A DNA stretch of 5,016 nt from Gammaproteobacteria bacterium UBA5338 (GTDB taxonomy: Bacteria > Pseudomonadota > Gammaproteobacteria > Pseudomonadales > UBA5862), in contig DHQM01000019.1 in assembly GCA_002408105.1 (NCBI GenBank), positions 1 to 5,016 of the forward strand, read 5' to 3'. The position numbers and the translations under genes were made by a program. Below, piece by piece: positions 1 to 4,821 of the stretch (its first letter is position 1; the number at the start of each line of letters is the position of its first letter). Under the pieces are notes generated by a model that was not told the DNA's origin, ran no database searches, and saw only the letters and a list, made by a program, of their open reading frames with translations.

Positions 1-129
1 GGCTTCGACCGGTTGCGCCGCGATTATCCAGTCCGCAGGGAGTTTCCAGCCCACCAGGTGGAGCTGACGGGCGGGAGCAACCCCACACTCGCTGCGGGTC
101 TGTGCGCGCTCGGGTTCGCCCTTGGGTGA
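1..129 (+). CDS. C-terminal end of an unidentified protein (5' partial)
   Basis: Frame 1 is open from the first base of the window to a TGA at 127-129, giving the last 42 residues of a protein that begins outside the window. The tail contains FPAHQVELTGGSNPTLAAGL and ends in a small, hydrophobic Ala/Gly/Leu stretch. An FP...(T)LAAGL pattern near a C-terminus is loosely reminiscent of ASKHA-fold ATPases such as YegD-type Hsp70 relatives, where the last helix follows a Gly-rich turn. That is only a resemblance and I do not assign the family. The gene stops 98 bp before the next start on the same strand, so the two could be co-transcribed. The reading frame is supported mainly by being open and by its orientation, which matches the next genes. 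It is short enough that an open frame by chance in GC-rich DNA cannot be excluded. Confidence 0.42.
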   Translation, partial: GFDRLRRDYPVRREFPAHQVELTGGSNPTLAAGLCALGFALG

Positions 130-227
130 GTCGCAGCGGGTGGGAATCGGGCTTGGTTCACGGAATCGGCGCACCGGCTGGACTAGACTCCTTCCCATCG
201 CGCTGCGCTGCATCTCTGTTGGGTTCG

Positions 228-1232
228 ATGTCCGTCATTTTTCAAGCCATATCTCGGTCCGGCTGTTGGCCATCGGCCTGTTTCAGCGCAGGGTTGTTGG
301 CGCCCTTGCTCGCGCTCCTCACGGCGATGCAATCCGCCGTGGCGGTGGGTGACTCGCTTGCACGTGCGGACCGGTTTCGCGCCCTGTATGGATTTGGTTA
401 CCGACAGGACCAGCTGGACTGGAACATCGCTGCGGATCCATCCGGAACGGCCACGCCCAACGTGCTCTCGGAATTGACCTGGTCCGACATGGACATCTAC
501 GAGGGAGCACTGGACCTGTACTGGACGGCCGGAAACGGGCTCTACCTACACAGCGCCATCAGCTATGGCGTGGTGACCGACGGCCAGGTCCAGGATTCGG
601 ACTACTCCAGCGATGGCCGCCAGGGTGAGTATTCCCGTTCCGAAAACGGGGCCGATGGTGATCGCGTCTTTGATGCCAGCTTCGCGGTGGGACGGCAGTG
701 GGGTTTGGGCCCGCAATTCGCTGAGCACCTGCGCATCAGTCCAGTCATTGGGGTTGCCACCCACCGCCAGCGCTTCAACATCACCGATGGGGTGCAAACC
801 ATTGCCACTGCCGGCGTTCCTTTGGGGCCTTTCCTCGGACTCGACAGCCAGTACGATGCCCAGTGGAATGGCGCCTTCGTTGGCCTCGACCTCGAATGGC
901 AGTTGAGTGGCGCCCTTGCGGTATTGGCGGCCTACCAGCTGCACCGGGTGGACTATGAAGCTGAAGCCAACTGGAACCTGCGTACGGATCTCGCCCACCC
1001 GGTGAGTTTCGCGCACGATGCCGAGGGTTCCGGCGATGTCTTTTCCCTAAAGCTGGCCTACCGCAGCCAGTATGGCTGGGAGTGGTTGCTCGTTGCGGAC
1101 TACCAAAACTGGGAGACAGACCCAGGGCGGGCTTACACCTTCGCCAGCGACGGTTCCTCCTCCCTGACCCGCCTAAACGCCGTCCATTGGGACACCTGGT
1201 CTCTGAGTTTCGGGGTGCTGCTCCCGTACTGA
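228..1232 (+). CDS. Omptin-like / Pom-like outer-membrane beta-barrel protein
   Basis: This encodes a 334-aa exported protein predicted to sit in the outer membrane. The ATG at 228 is chosen because it places a signal peptide at the N-terminus: a hydrophobic core around residues 21-33 (AGLLAPLLALLTA) and a likely signal peptidase I site after AVA at residue 39. No strong ribosome binding site precedes it. The open frame reaches back to 102, but that extra part looks non-coding. The mature part, about 295 residues, shows amphipathic strands rich in Tyr, Trp and alternating hydrophobic residues, separated by polar Asp/Gly/Ser loops. It ends in WSLSFGVLLPY, a C-terminal strand with a final aromatic residue as recognised by the BAM machinery. 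Size and strand order resemble the ten-stranded omptin fold and the related Protochlamydia outer-membrane protein (Pom) family. LSELTW at 80-85 and DSD at 123-125 fall where omptins have a conserved strand and the catalytic Asp pair. The second omptin catalytic pair (Asp-x-His) is not apparent: the likely region reads YEAEANWN at 243-250. Protease activity is therefore doubtful, and its function is unknown. Confidence 0.72.
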   Translation: MSVIFQAISRSGCWPSACFSAGLLAPLLALLTAMQSAVAVGDSLARADRFRALYGFGYRQDQLDWNIAADPSGTATPNVLSELTWSDMDIYEGALDLYWTAGNGLYLHSAISYGVVTDGQVQDSDYSSDGRQGEYSRSENGADGDRVFDASFAVGRQWGLGPQFAEHLRISPVIGVATHRQRFNITDGVQTIATAGVPLGPFLGLDSQYDAQWNGAFVGLDLEWQLSGALAVLAAYQLHRVDYEAEANWNLRTDLAHPVSFAHDAEGSGDVFSLKLAYRSQYGWEWLLVADYQNWETDPGRAYTFASDGSSSLTRLNAVHWDTWSLSFGVLLPY

Positions 1233-1242
1233 GCGCGGCGAT

Positions 1243-1268
1243 GGTGGGTGCAGGGGATCGGGCCCACC
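1243..1268 (+). terminator. Weak terminator-like hairpin after the barrel gene
   Basis: GGTGGG at 1243-1248 pairs with CCCACC at 1263-1268 around a 14-nt loop, beginning 10 bp after the stop of the barrel gene. The bases that follow (CGTTCCTCTT) are pyrimidine-rich but are not a proper T run, so this is at best a poor intrinsic terminator. The rest of the 196-bp gap up to 1428 holds no gene that I can support. A TAGAAT at 1367-1372 could be a -10 box for the next gene, but no fitting -35 box precedes it. Confidence 0.27.
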
Positions 1269-1428
1269 CGTTCCTCTTGCAGTGCTCAGTGCCGCTTTTC
1301 ACGCCCTCCTTCCACGCCCTCTTGGTCTCGAATTTCCTGGTCCACCAACCGAGAGCAACCTGTGGATAGAATGTGCGCAAGCGGTGTGTGACGTAATGGC
1401 ACTGAACTCGGCTCTGGAGTTTTAACGT

Positions 1429-2577
1429 GTGAAGACCCCAATGACGTATCGCCTGGGTTTGATCGTTAATCCCGTGGCGGGTCTCGGCGGTGCAGCTGGG
1501 CTGCACGGCAGTGACGCGCCAGAAGTGCGGGCAGAGGCACTGGCGCGTGGGGCCGTGCCGCGGGCTGGGGCGCGCACCGCAGCGGCACTCGGTGAACTGG
1601 GCGGTGTAGGGAATTTTGAGGTGCTGACCTGCGCCGGCGCCATGGGCGAGTGCGCCGCCGAGGAGGCCGGGCTGCGTCCTCGGGTGGTCTACCGGTCGCA
1701 GGGGCCAGAGACCTCGCCAGCAGATACCGCGGCGGCAGCACAAACATTGGTCGAATCTGGGGTTGATTTGCTGCTGTTTGCCGGTGGCGATGGCACCGCC
1801 CGCGACCTGTGTCGAGCCCTCGGTGAGCGGCGCCAGCCGGTGCTCGGCATCCCCGCTGGGGTGAAAATCCATTCTGCCGTCTACGCGGTGTCGCCCATTG
1901 CCGCGGGTGCCCTGGCTGCACGCATGGTGCGCGGCGAAGCTGTTGAGCTCCATCCGGGAGAAGTGAGGGACCTCGATGAGGCGGCGCGCCGTGATGGCAA
2001 CTTGCGCACGCGCTATTTCGGTGAGCTGTGGGTGCCCGATGCCGGCAGCCTGTTGCAACAGGTGAAGGGTGCGGTCGCGGCTTCAGACCCGCAGGGGGAG
2101 CTGGAAGCGCTGGTGGATGAGTGGATCGAGACACAGGTCCCCGGCAGGCGCTATCTGGTGGGGCCAGGATCAACCACCAGGGCACTGCTCGATCGCCTTG
2201 GGCTGCGTGGTTCTGTGCTCGGGTTCGACCTGCTCTGTGATGGTGCGCTGCTGGCTCGAGACCTCTATGCCGCGCAGATCCAGGACGCAGTGGCGCAGGC
2301 GCCACTTACCCTGGTGCTCTCTCCCACTGCGCCGCAAGGCCACTTGATCGGCCGGGGCAACCAGCAATTGACCCCAGAGGTGCTCCGCGCACTTGGCCTG
2401 CACCAAATCCAGGTACTTGCGACCCCGGGCAAGCTCGCCGCGTTGCGGGGGCGACCCCTCCGCATCGACAGCGGTGATGCCGAGTTGGACCGAGACTTTG
2501 CCCGGCACGTGGAAGTGATCGTGGGGTACGGCCAGCGGGTGCTCTATCCGGTCGGCAACCCGGAGTACGCCCCCTAA
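1429..2577 (+). CDS. ATP-NAD kinase family protein (COG3199 type)
   Basis: This is a 382-aa cytoplasmic protein of the NAD kinase/diacylglycerol kinase-like superfamily. Visible motifs, in order: the N-terminal strand and turn LGLIVNPVAGLGG (9-21); LHGSDAPEVRAEAL (25-38), followed by a long charged helix; the nucleotide-binding signature GGDGT at 119-123; GIPAGVKIHSAVYA at 140-153; VGPGSTTRALLDRLGL at 244-259; and GRGNQQLTPEVL at 308-319. This set is typical of the COG3199 subgroup, which is longer than housekeeping NAD kinase (about 290 aa) and includes AcoX-like proteins. The true substrate of many members is not established, so NAD phosphorylation is an inference from the family. The GTG at 1429 is preferred over the in-frame ATG at 1441 because GGAG at 1416-1419 lies 9 nt before it; an in-frame TAA at 1423-1425 rules out anything earlier. 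The gene ends tail to tail with the next one, its TAA overlapping that gene's stop codon by 2 bp. It looks intact and is most probably monocistronic or loosely linked to the barrel gene. Confidence 0.9.
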   Translation: MKTPMTYRLGLIVNPVAGLGGAAGLHGSDAPEVRAEALARGAVPRAGARTAAALGELGGVGNFEVLTCAGAMGECAAEEAGLRPRVVYRSQGPETSPADTAAAAQTLVESGVDLLLFAGGDGTARDLCRALGERRQPVLGIPAGVKIHSAVYAVSPIAAGALAARMVRGEAVELHPGEVRDLDEAARRDGNLRTRYFGELWVPDAGSLLQQVKGAVAASDPQGELEALVDEWIETQVPGRRYLVGPGSTTRALLDRLGLRGSVLGFDLLCDGALLARDLYAAQIQDAVAQAPLTLVLSPTAPQGHLIGRGNQQLTPEVLRALGLHQIQVLATPGKLAALRGRPLRIDSGDAELDRDFARHVEVIVGYGQRVLYPVGNPEYAP

Positions 2578-3020
2578 ACGGAATCCACGCGCCCAAGGCG
2601 CGGCCCCACAACGATGGGGTGCGGAAACTCCGACAGCAGCCGCTCCATGAGCGTCTGGATTTGGCTCGAGGAGCCCTGGCGCACTGCCGCTTCCAGTGCA
2701 GCGGCCAGTGGTGTTCCGTCGTGGGCAGGGTTGGCATCGACCGCAAAGAGCGCCACGAACGCAGTGCGGGTCAGCACGGCCCGCTCGATCCCGTCCTGAC
2801 GAATCGTGTCATCGAACCGCAGCCAACCCTCCTCAGCCAACCAGAGCATTGCGGCAAAGGCGCTGGTGTGCCGGCGGCTCGGCAGGCCGAACTCATCGGC
2901 GGGCTCAGGGTCGATCAGATCCTCCACGTACAGCGGCGCCCGCTGAGGGAAGGTGCTGAGGAGCAGCAGCAGAATGCGCGCGCAGTCCCGGTAAAAATCA
3001 TGCAGGTGCAGGTCGCGCAC
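2574..3020 (-). CDS. Hypothetical protein with winged-helix-like pattern
   Basis: This is a 148-aa protein I do not recognise by name. The GTG start at 3020 is well supported by a perfect AGGAGG (minus strand, 3031-3026) 5 nt upstream; the open frame extends further to 3305 but runs through the divergent promoter region and into mlaA. Residues 8-22 form a Leu-rich helix (RILLLLLSTF). Residues 30-45 are acidic. A helix at about 49-64 (RRHTSAFAAMLWLAEEGW) is followed by LRFDDTIRQDGIERAVLT at 67-84, which reads as strand-turn-strand, then another helix near 84-93. Helix, 'LAEEGWLRF' and hairpin are the usual look of a winged-helix domain, although the first helix is too hydrophobic to be typical. 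There is no signal peptide or convincing membrane segment, so the protein should be cytoplasmic. The C-terminal 50 residues carry a further helical stretch (QIQTLMERLLSEF). It is divergent from mlaA across 95 bp and overlaps the preceding kinase-like gene's stop codon. A regulatory role is possible but is inferred only from shape and position. Confidence 0.82.
   Translation of the reverse strand: MRDLHLHDFYRDCARILLLLLSTFPQRAPLYVEDLIDPEPADEFGLPSRRHTSAFAAMLWLAEEGWLRFDDTIRQDGIERAVLTRTAFVALFAVDANPAHDGTPLAAALEAAVRQGSSSQIQTLMERLLSEFPHPIVVGPRLGRVDSV
2588..2602. repeat. Strong GC hairpin at the convergent gene ends
   Basis: CGCGCC (2588-2593) and GGCGCG (2597-2602) form a perfect 6-bp stem around a CAA loop. 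It lies 11 bp past the stop of the kinase-like gene and inside the last codons of the opposing gene. There is no T run on either side: the plus strand continues GCCCCAC and the minus strand TGGATTCCGTTT. It is terminator-like in position only. It could slow RNA polymerase or protect a 3' end, or it may be a by-product of the GC-rich coding sequence. Confidence 0.3.
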
Positions 3021-3025
3021 CGTTT

Positions 3026-3031
3026 CCTCCT
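3026..3031 (-). promoter_or_regulatory. Ribosome binding site fixing the GTG start at 3020
   Basis: On the minus strand this reads AGGAGG, the full consensus, 5 nt before GTG. It decides the start of the 148-aa hypothetical protein, since the longer open frame has no comparable site and would overlap mlaA. Confidence 0.8.
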
Positions 3032-3045
3032 GTCCAGGCGATGTC

Positions 3046-3054
3046 TGGTATGAT
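3046..3054 (+). promoter_or_regulatory. Extended -10 promoter candidate for mlaA
   Basis: TGGTATGAT matches an extended -10 element (TGn followed by TATGAT, 5 of 6 to the sigma-70 consensus). No good -35 box lies 16-18 bp upstream, which is acceptable for an extended -10 promoter. Transcription would begin near 3061 and give an mlaA leader of about 55 nt. The element lies just upstream of the start and ribosome binding site of the divergent gene, so activity at one promoter could affect the other. Confidence 0.45.
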
Positions 3055-3082
3055 CCCGCGGGCTTCGCGGTGGGCTCCCGCT

Positions 3083-3092
3083 CACTATAGTG
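3083..3092. promoter_or_regulatory. Perfect palindrome with -10-like boxes on both strands
   Basis: CACTATAGTG is a perfect 10-bp palindrome in the 95-bp region between the divergent genes. Because of the symmetry it presents TATAGT (a -10-like hexamer, 5 of 6 to consensus) on both strands: plus at 3086-3091 and minus at 3089-3084. No convincing -35 box accompanies either. It may be a shared bidirectional -10 region or an operator half of a regulator site. Confidence 0.35.
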
Positions 3093-3103
3093 GAATCTTA
3101 AGA

Positions 3104-3109
3104 AGGAGG
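3104..3109 (+). promoter_or_regulatory. Ribosome binding site fixing the GTG start of mlaA
   Basis: AGGAGG (within AAGGAGGA) sits 6 nt before GTG at 3116. It favours that codon over the upstream in-frame ATG at 3041 and the downstream ATG at 3134. Confidence 0.82.
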
Positions 3110-3115
3110 ACGTCG

Positions 3116-3907
3116 GTGCTGCGCAGCCGATGGATGGGGGCCGCAATGGTCTGGGTGGCGTGCGGTCTGTGCATCGCCGCGCCCGAACCGGATGCCGGCG
3201 TCGCCAATTCCGTGCCGGTCGATTCCGAGTCCAGCGGCGAGTTGGATTTCGAAGCCGCCCTCGCAGCGCTGGAGGCCGAGGAGGCGCAGGCAAGCGCCGA
3301 CCCATGGGAAGGCTTCAATCGGCGGGTCTTCGCATTCAACGACCGCCTCGATGCCTACCTGTTGAAGCCAATCGCAAAAGGCTACCAAGCCGTGACGCCG
3401 CGCCTTCTGGACCAAGGGGTGACCAATTTCTTTGGCAACCTCGGCGAAGTGTCCGTGGTCACCAATGACCTGTTGCAAGGCAAGCTGGGTCAGGCCAGCC
3501 GGGACGGATTGCGGTTCCTGGTCAACAGCACCATTGGCTTTTTCGGGCTCTTTGACGTCGCCGGTCGCATTGGCCTGCGCGCCAACAACGAGGACTTTGG
3601 GCAAACCCTCGCCGTCTGGGGTGTGCCGAGTGGACCCTACTTGGTTTTACCTTTTTTGGGTCCAAGCTCGGTGCGTGGCTCGGCCGCTTTGGTGCCAGAG
3701 TCTCAGCTGAGCCCGCTGCGGTACACCGAGGACGAAGCGCTCGGCTATCAGCTGTTGGGGCTCGATGTCGTGGACACCCGGGCGGATCTGCTGTCCGCCG
3801 AGGAAGTGGTGCGGGGGGACCGCTACATTTTTGTGCGCGATGCGTACCTGCAGCGCCGGGAGTTTCTCATCCAGGACGGCCAGGTCGAGGACGAATTCGA
3901 CTTTTAG
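3116..3907 (+). CDS. mlaA: MlaA (VacJ) family outer-membrane lipoprotein
   Basis: This is the outer-membrane component of the Mla pathway, which removes mislocalised phospholipids from the outer leaflet and hands them to periplasmic MlaC. The 263-aa length is close to the family norm (E. coli about 250). The GTG start gives a short positively charged N-region (RSR), a hydrophobic stretch, and VWVAC with Cys16 as the likely lipidated residue. Trp at -3 is unusual, but the site fits the relaxed lipoprotein pattern, and Gly at +2 favours transport to the outer membrane. A second Cys at 19 lacks a proper lipobox. An acidic, Ala-rich linker (36-61) precedes the conserved core: DPWEGFNRRVFAFND (from residue 62), LLKPIAKGYQAVTP, NFFGNLGEV, LRFLVNSTIGFFGLFDVA, and FGQTLAVWGVPSGPYLVLPF, followed by GPSSVRG. 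The rest of the Mla system (MlaB-F) is not in this window; in many gammaproteobacteria mlaA is unlinked to it. The C-terminus is acidic (EDEFDF). The gene is divergent from the hypothetical gene and convergent with the PilZ gene. Confidence 0.95.
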   Translation: MLRSRWMGAAMVWVACGLCIAAPEPDAGVANSVPVDSESSGELDFEAALAALEAEEAQASADPWEGFNRRVFAFNDRLDAYLLKPIAKGYQAVTPRLLDQGVTNFFGNLGEVSVVTNDLLQGKLGQASRDGLRFLVNSTIGFFGLFDVAGRIGLRANNEDFGQTLAVWGVPSGPYLVLPFLGPSSVRGSAALVPESQLSPLRYTEDEALGYQLLGLDVVDTRADLLSAEEVVRGDRYIFVRDAYLQRREFLIQDGQVEDEFDF

Positions 3908-3908
3908 C

Positions 3909-3918
3909 GCCTGCAGGC
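3909..3918. repeat. Palindrome between mlaA and the PilZ gene
   Basis: GCCTGCAGGC is a perfect 10-bp palindrome starting 2 bp after the mlaA stop codon. It has no T run after it on either strand. It could mark an mRNA end or be chance. Confidence 0.3.
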
Positions 3919-3920
3919 CG

Positions 3921-3938
3921 CGCTTGGATCGCTTGGAT
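3921..3938. repeat. Perfect 9-bp tandem repeat in the convergent gap
   Basis: CGCTTGGAT occurs twice in direct tandem (3921-3929 and 3930-3938), filling most of the 34-bp gap between the mlaA and PilZ stop codons. Two copies are the minimum for a repeat. It probably arose by local duplication. No canonical intrinsic terminator is present in this gap. Confidence 0.6.
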
Positions 3939-3941
3939 GAG

Positions 3942-4259
3942 TCACTCGAGGATTTCGAGCAGCACGCAGCCATGCAGGTGCCGGCCCTCTGGGGCGGGGT
4001 CGCACCGGGTGACCTCGACCAACGCACGAAAGTCCGGCGATTCCAACCGCTCGCCATAGGCCGAGGCCACGGTGGCCCGGGCCACCGTGCCGGTCTCCAG
4101 TGCTTCCTCCAACTCGACCAGCATGCCAGCGCCGCTGAGGTTGCGGCAGACCCCGATGATTTCGCGCCGCGGCTGGTTCAGCGTCAGACGAATCTCTGTG
4201 TTGACGCGCAGGCGGATGAAGTCACGCTGCTCGGATTGGCGGGGGGATGTTGGGGGCAT
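3942..4259 (-). CDS. Small single-domain PilZ protein (probable c-di-GMP binder)
   Basis: This is a 105-aa cytoplasmic protein consisting of one PilZ domain, which in most families binds the second messenger cyclic di-GMP. Both signature elements are present: RDFIR at residues 12-16 (the RxxxR motif, with Gln rather than a second Arg before it) and NLSGAG at 40-45 (the [D/N]xSxxG motif). Short beta strands follow (MLVEL, VARATVAS, ALVEVTRC), as in the six-stranded PilZ barrel. The ATG at 4259 is chosen because AAGGAG (minus strand, 4272-4267) lies 7 nt upstream; the frame extends to 4358 but would overlap the upstream TerB-like gene. It begins 34 bp after the TerB-like stop codon, suggesting one transcript. 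With no partner domain, its output would go through protein contacts, for example with motility or surface functions, but the window gives no partner beyond the TerB-like protein. Confidence 0.88.
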   Translation of the reverse strand: MPPTSPRQSEQRDFIRLRVNTEIRLTLNQPRREIIGVCRNLSGAGMLVELEEALETGTVARATVASAYGERLESPDFRALVEVTRCDPAPEGRHLHGCVLLEILE

Positions 4260-4274
4260 GGAACGGCTCCTTGG

Positions 4275-4290
4275 TGGCGGTTGAGCGCCA
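4275..4290 (-). promoter_or_regulatory. Hairpin between the TerB-like and PilZ genes, next to the PilZ ribosome binding site
   Basis: On the minus strand TGGCG and CGCCA form a 5-bp stem around a 6-nt loop, placed 3 nt after the TerB-like stop codon. An outer CTT/AAG pairing across a 2-nt bulge would take in the first three bases of the PilZ gene's AAGGAG. The structure could temper translation of the PilZ gene or couple it to the gene before, but it is short. Confidence 0.3.
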
Positions 4291-4293
4291 AAG

Positions 4294-4770
4294 TCAGGGT
4301 TGGCCAGGCCGAGACGACTGACTGGCTTCGGCATTGAGCTTGGCGCGAATGAAGTCACTGTGGCTGATGTACAGCAGGTCCGCCACTTTGCGAATCAGGT
4401 GCTCCTCGTACCGGTCAATGGTGCCATCGGCGAAGGCCACCCGCCACATTGAGGTCAGCAGCTCGACTTTCTGCAGGTAGCTGTAGTGCTCGTGGATCAG
4501 GCTGGTGAACTGGTACAAGGATGTCGAATCGGCTTGCTCGGCCTCTGCCAGTTCGAACAGTTCGTCGAGCTCAGCGCCATCCAGCTCAAAGCACCGCTGC
4601 AACAGTGCGCGCAGGGTCTGGTGCTCGCGCTCGTCAATGCTGTGGTCGGCGCGCGTCACCTCGATCAAGAGCGCAGCTGAAGCAAGGCGCAACCGATTCT
4701 CGACGGTTGCGGTGTTCTCGTTGGTGCCGGGGCGCAGCCGGTCAAAGTAGGTGCGAATGGCGCTGAGCAT
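4294..4770 (-). CDS. TerB-like helical protein (tellurite-resistance TerB family)
   Basis: This encodes a 158-aa, entirely helical cytoplasmic protein of the TerB-like family (COG4103 type). It shows the two pseudo-repeated segments of the fold: LLIEVTRADHSIDERE (34-49), followed by the helix HQTLRALLQRC, and WRVAFADGTIDRYEEHLI (109-126), followed by the helix RKVADLL. The acidic AD-x-x-ID-x-x-E clusters (Asp42, Asp46, Glu49; Asp115, Asp119, Glu122) are those thought to bind metal in TerB. A middle acidic stretch (DGAELDELFELAEAEQAD) links them. The ATG at 4770 is chosen because GAGG (minus strand, 4779-4776) lies 5 nt before it; a TTG at 4785 is in frame but has no ribosome binding site. No other ter genes (terC, terD, terZ) are present, so tellurite resistance itself should not be assumed: stand-alone TerB-like proteins are common and mostly uncharacterised. 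The gene lies 47 bp after dusA and 34 bp before the PilZ gene on the same strand. Confidence 0.88.
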   Translation of the reverse strand: MLSAIRTYFDRLRPGTNENTATVENRLRLASAALLIEVTRADHSIDEREHQTLRALLQRCFELDGAELDELFELAEAEQADSTSLYQFTSLIHEHYSYLQKVELLTSMWRVAFADGTIDRYEEHLIRKVADLLYISHSDFIRAKLNAEASQSSRPGQP

Positions 4771-4794
4771 CAAGACCTCGATCAAACGTACAAC

Positions 4795-4821
4795 TTTCTA
4801 AATTGCAGCGGCTGAAGTCAA
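4795..4821 (-). promoter_or_regulatory. Promoter candidate for the TerB-like/PilZ pair
   Basis: On the minus strand TTGACT (4821-4816, 5 of 6 to the -35 consensus) is followed after 15 bp by TAGAAA (4800-4795, 4 of 6 to the -10 consensus). The spacing is shorter than the optimal 17 bp. The -35 box overlaps the dusA stop codon. If real, it would let the TerB-like and PilZ genes be expressed separately from dusA. Confidence 0.35.

Noticed and set aside
102..227. N-terminal extension of the barrel protein from the upstream start at 102.
   Set aside because: It would bury the signal peptide 42 residues inside the protein, and it overlaps the end of the preceding open frame.
781..2058. A 425-codon open frame on the minus strand spanning the barrel gene end, the gap and the first half of the kinase-like gene.
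   Set aside because: Its translation is rich in Arg, Pro, His and Cys with no family motif, and it lies opposite two well supported genes. It is a shadow of GC-rich codon use.
1466..2305. A 279-codon open frame on the minus strand inside the kinase-like gene.
   Set aside because: The composition is Pro/Arg/His-rich and low complexity, and the plus-strand frame carries clear family motifs.
3021..3305. N-terminal extension of the 148-aa hypothetical protein up to 3305.
   Set aside because: It is Arg/Pro-rich, crosses the divergent promoter region and overlaps mlaA, while a perfect ribosome binding site supports the start at 3020.
3765..4337. A 190-codon plus-strand open frame covering the mlaA end and the PilZ gene.
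   Set aside because: It has no recognisable motifs and is antisense to a gene with both PilZ signatures.
4260..4358. Longer start for the PilZ protein overlapping the TerB-like gene.
   Set aside because: The added residues have no PilZ character, and AAGGAG is correctly placed for the ATG at 4259.
4294..4770. A tellurite-resistance operon.
   Set aside because: Only a TerB-like gene is present; no other ter gene is in the window, so the resistance label is not supported.
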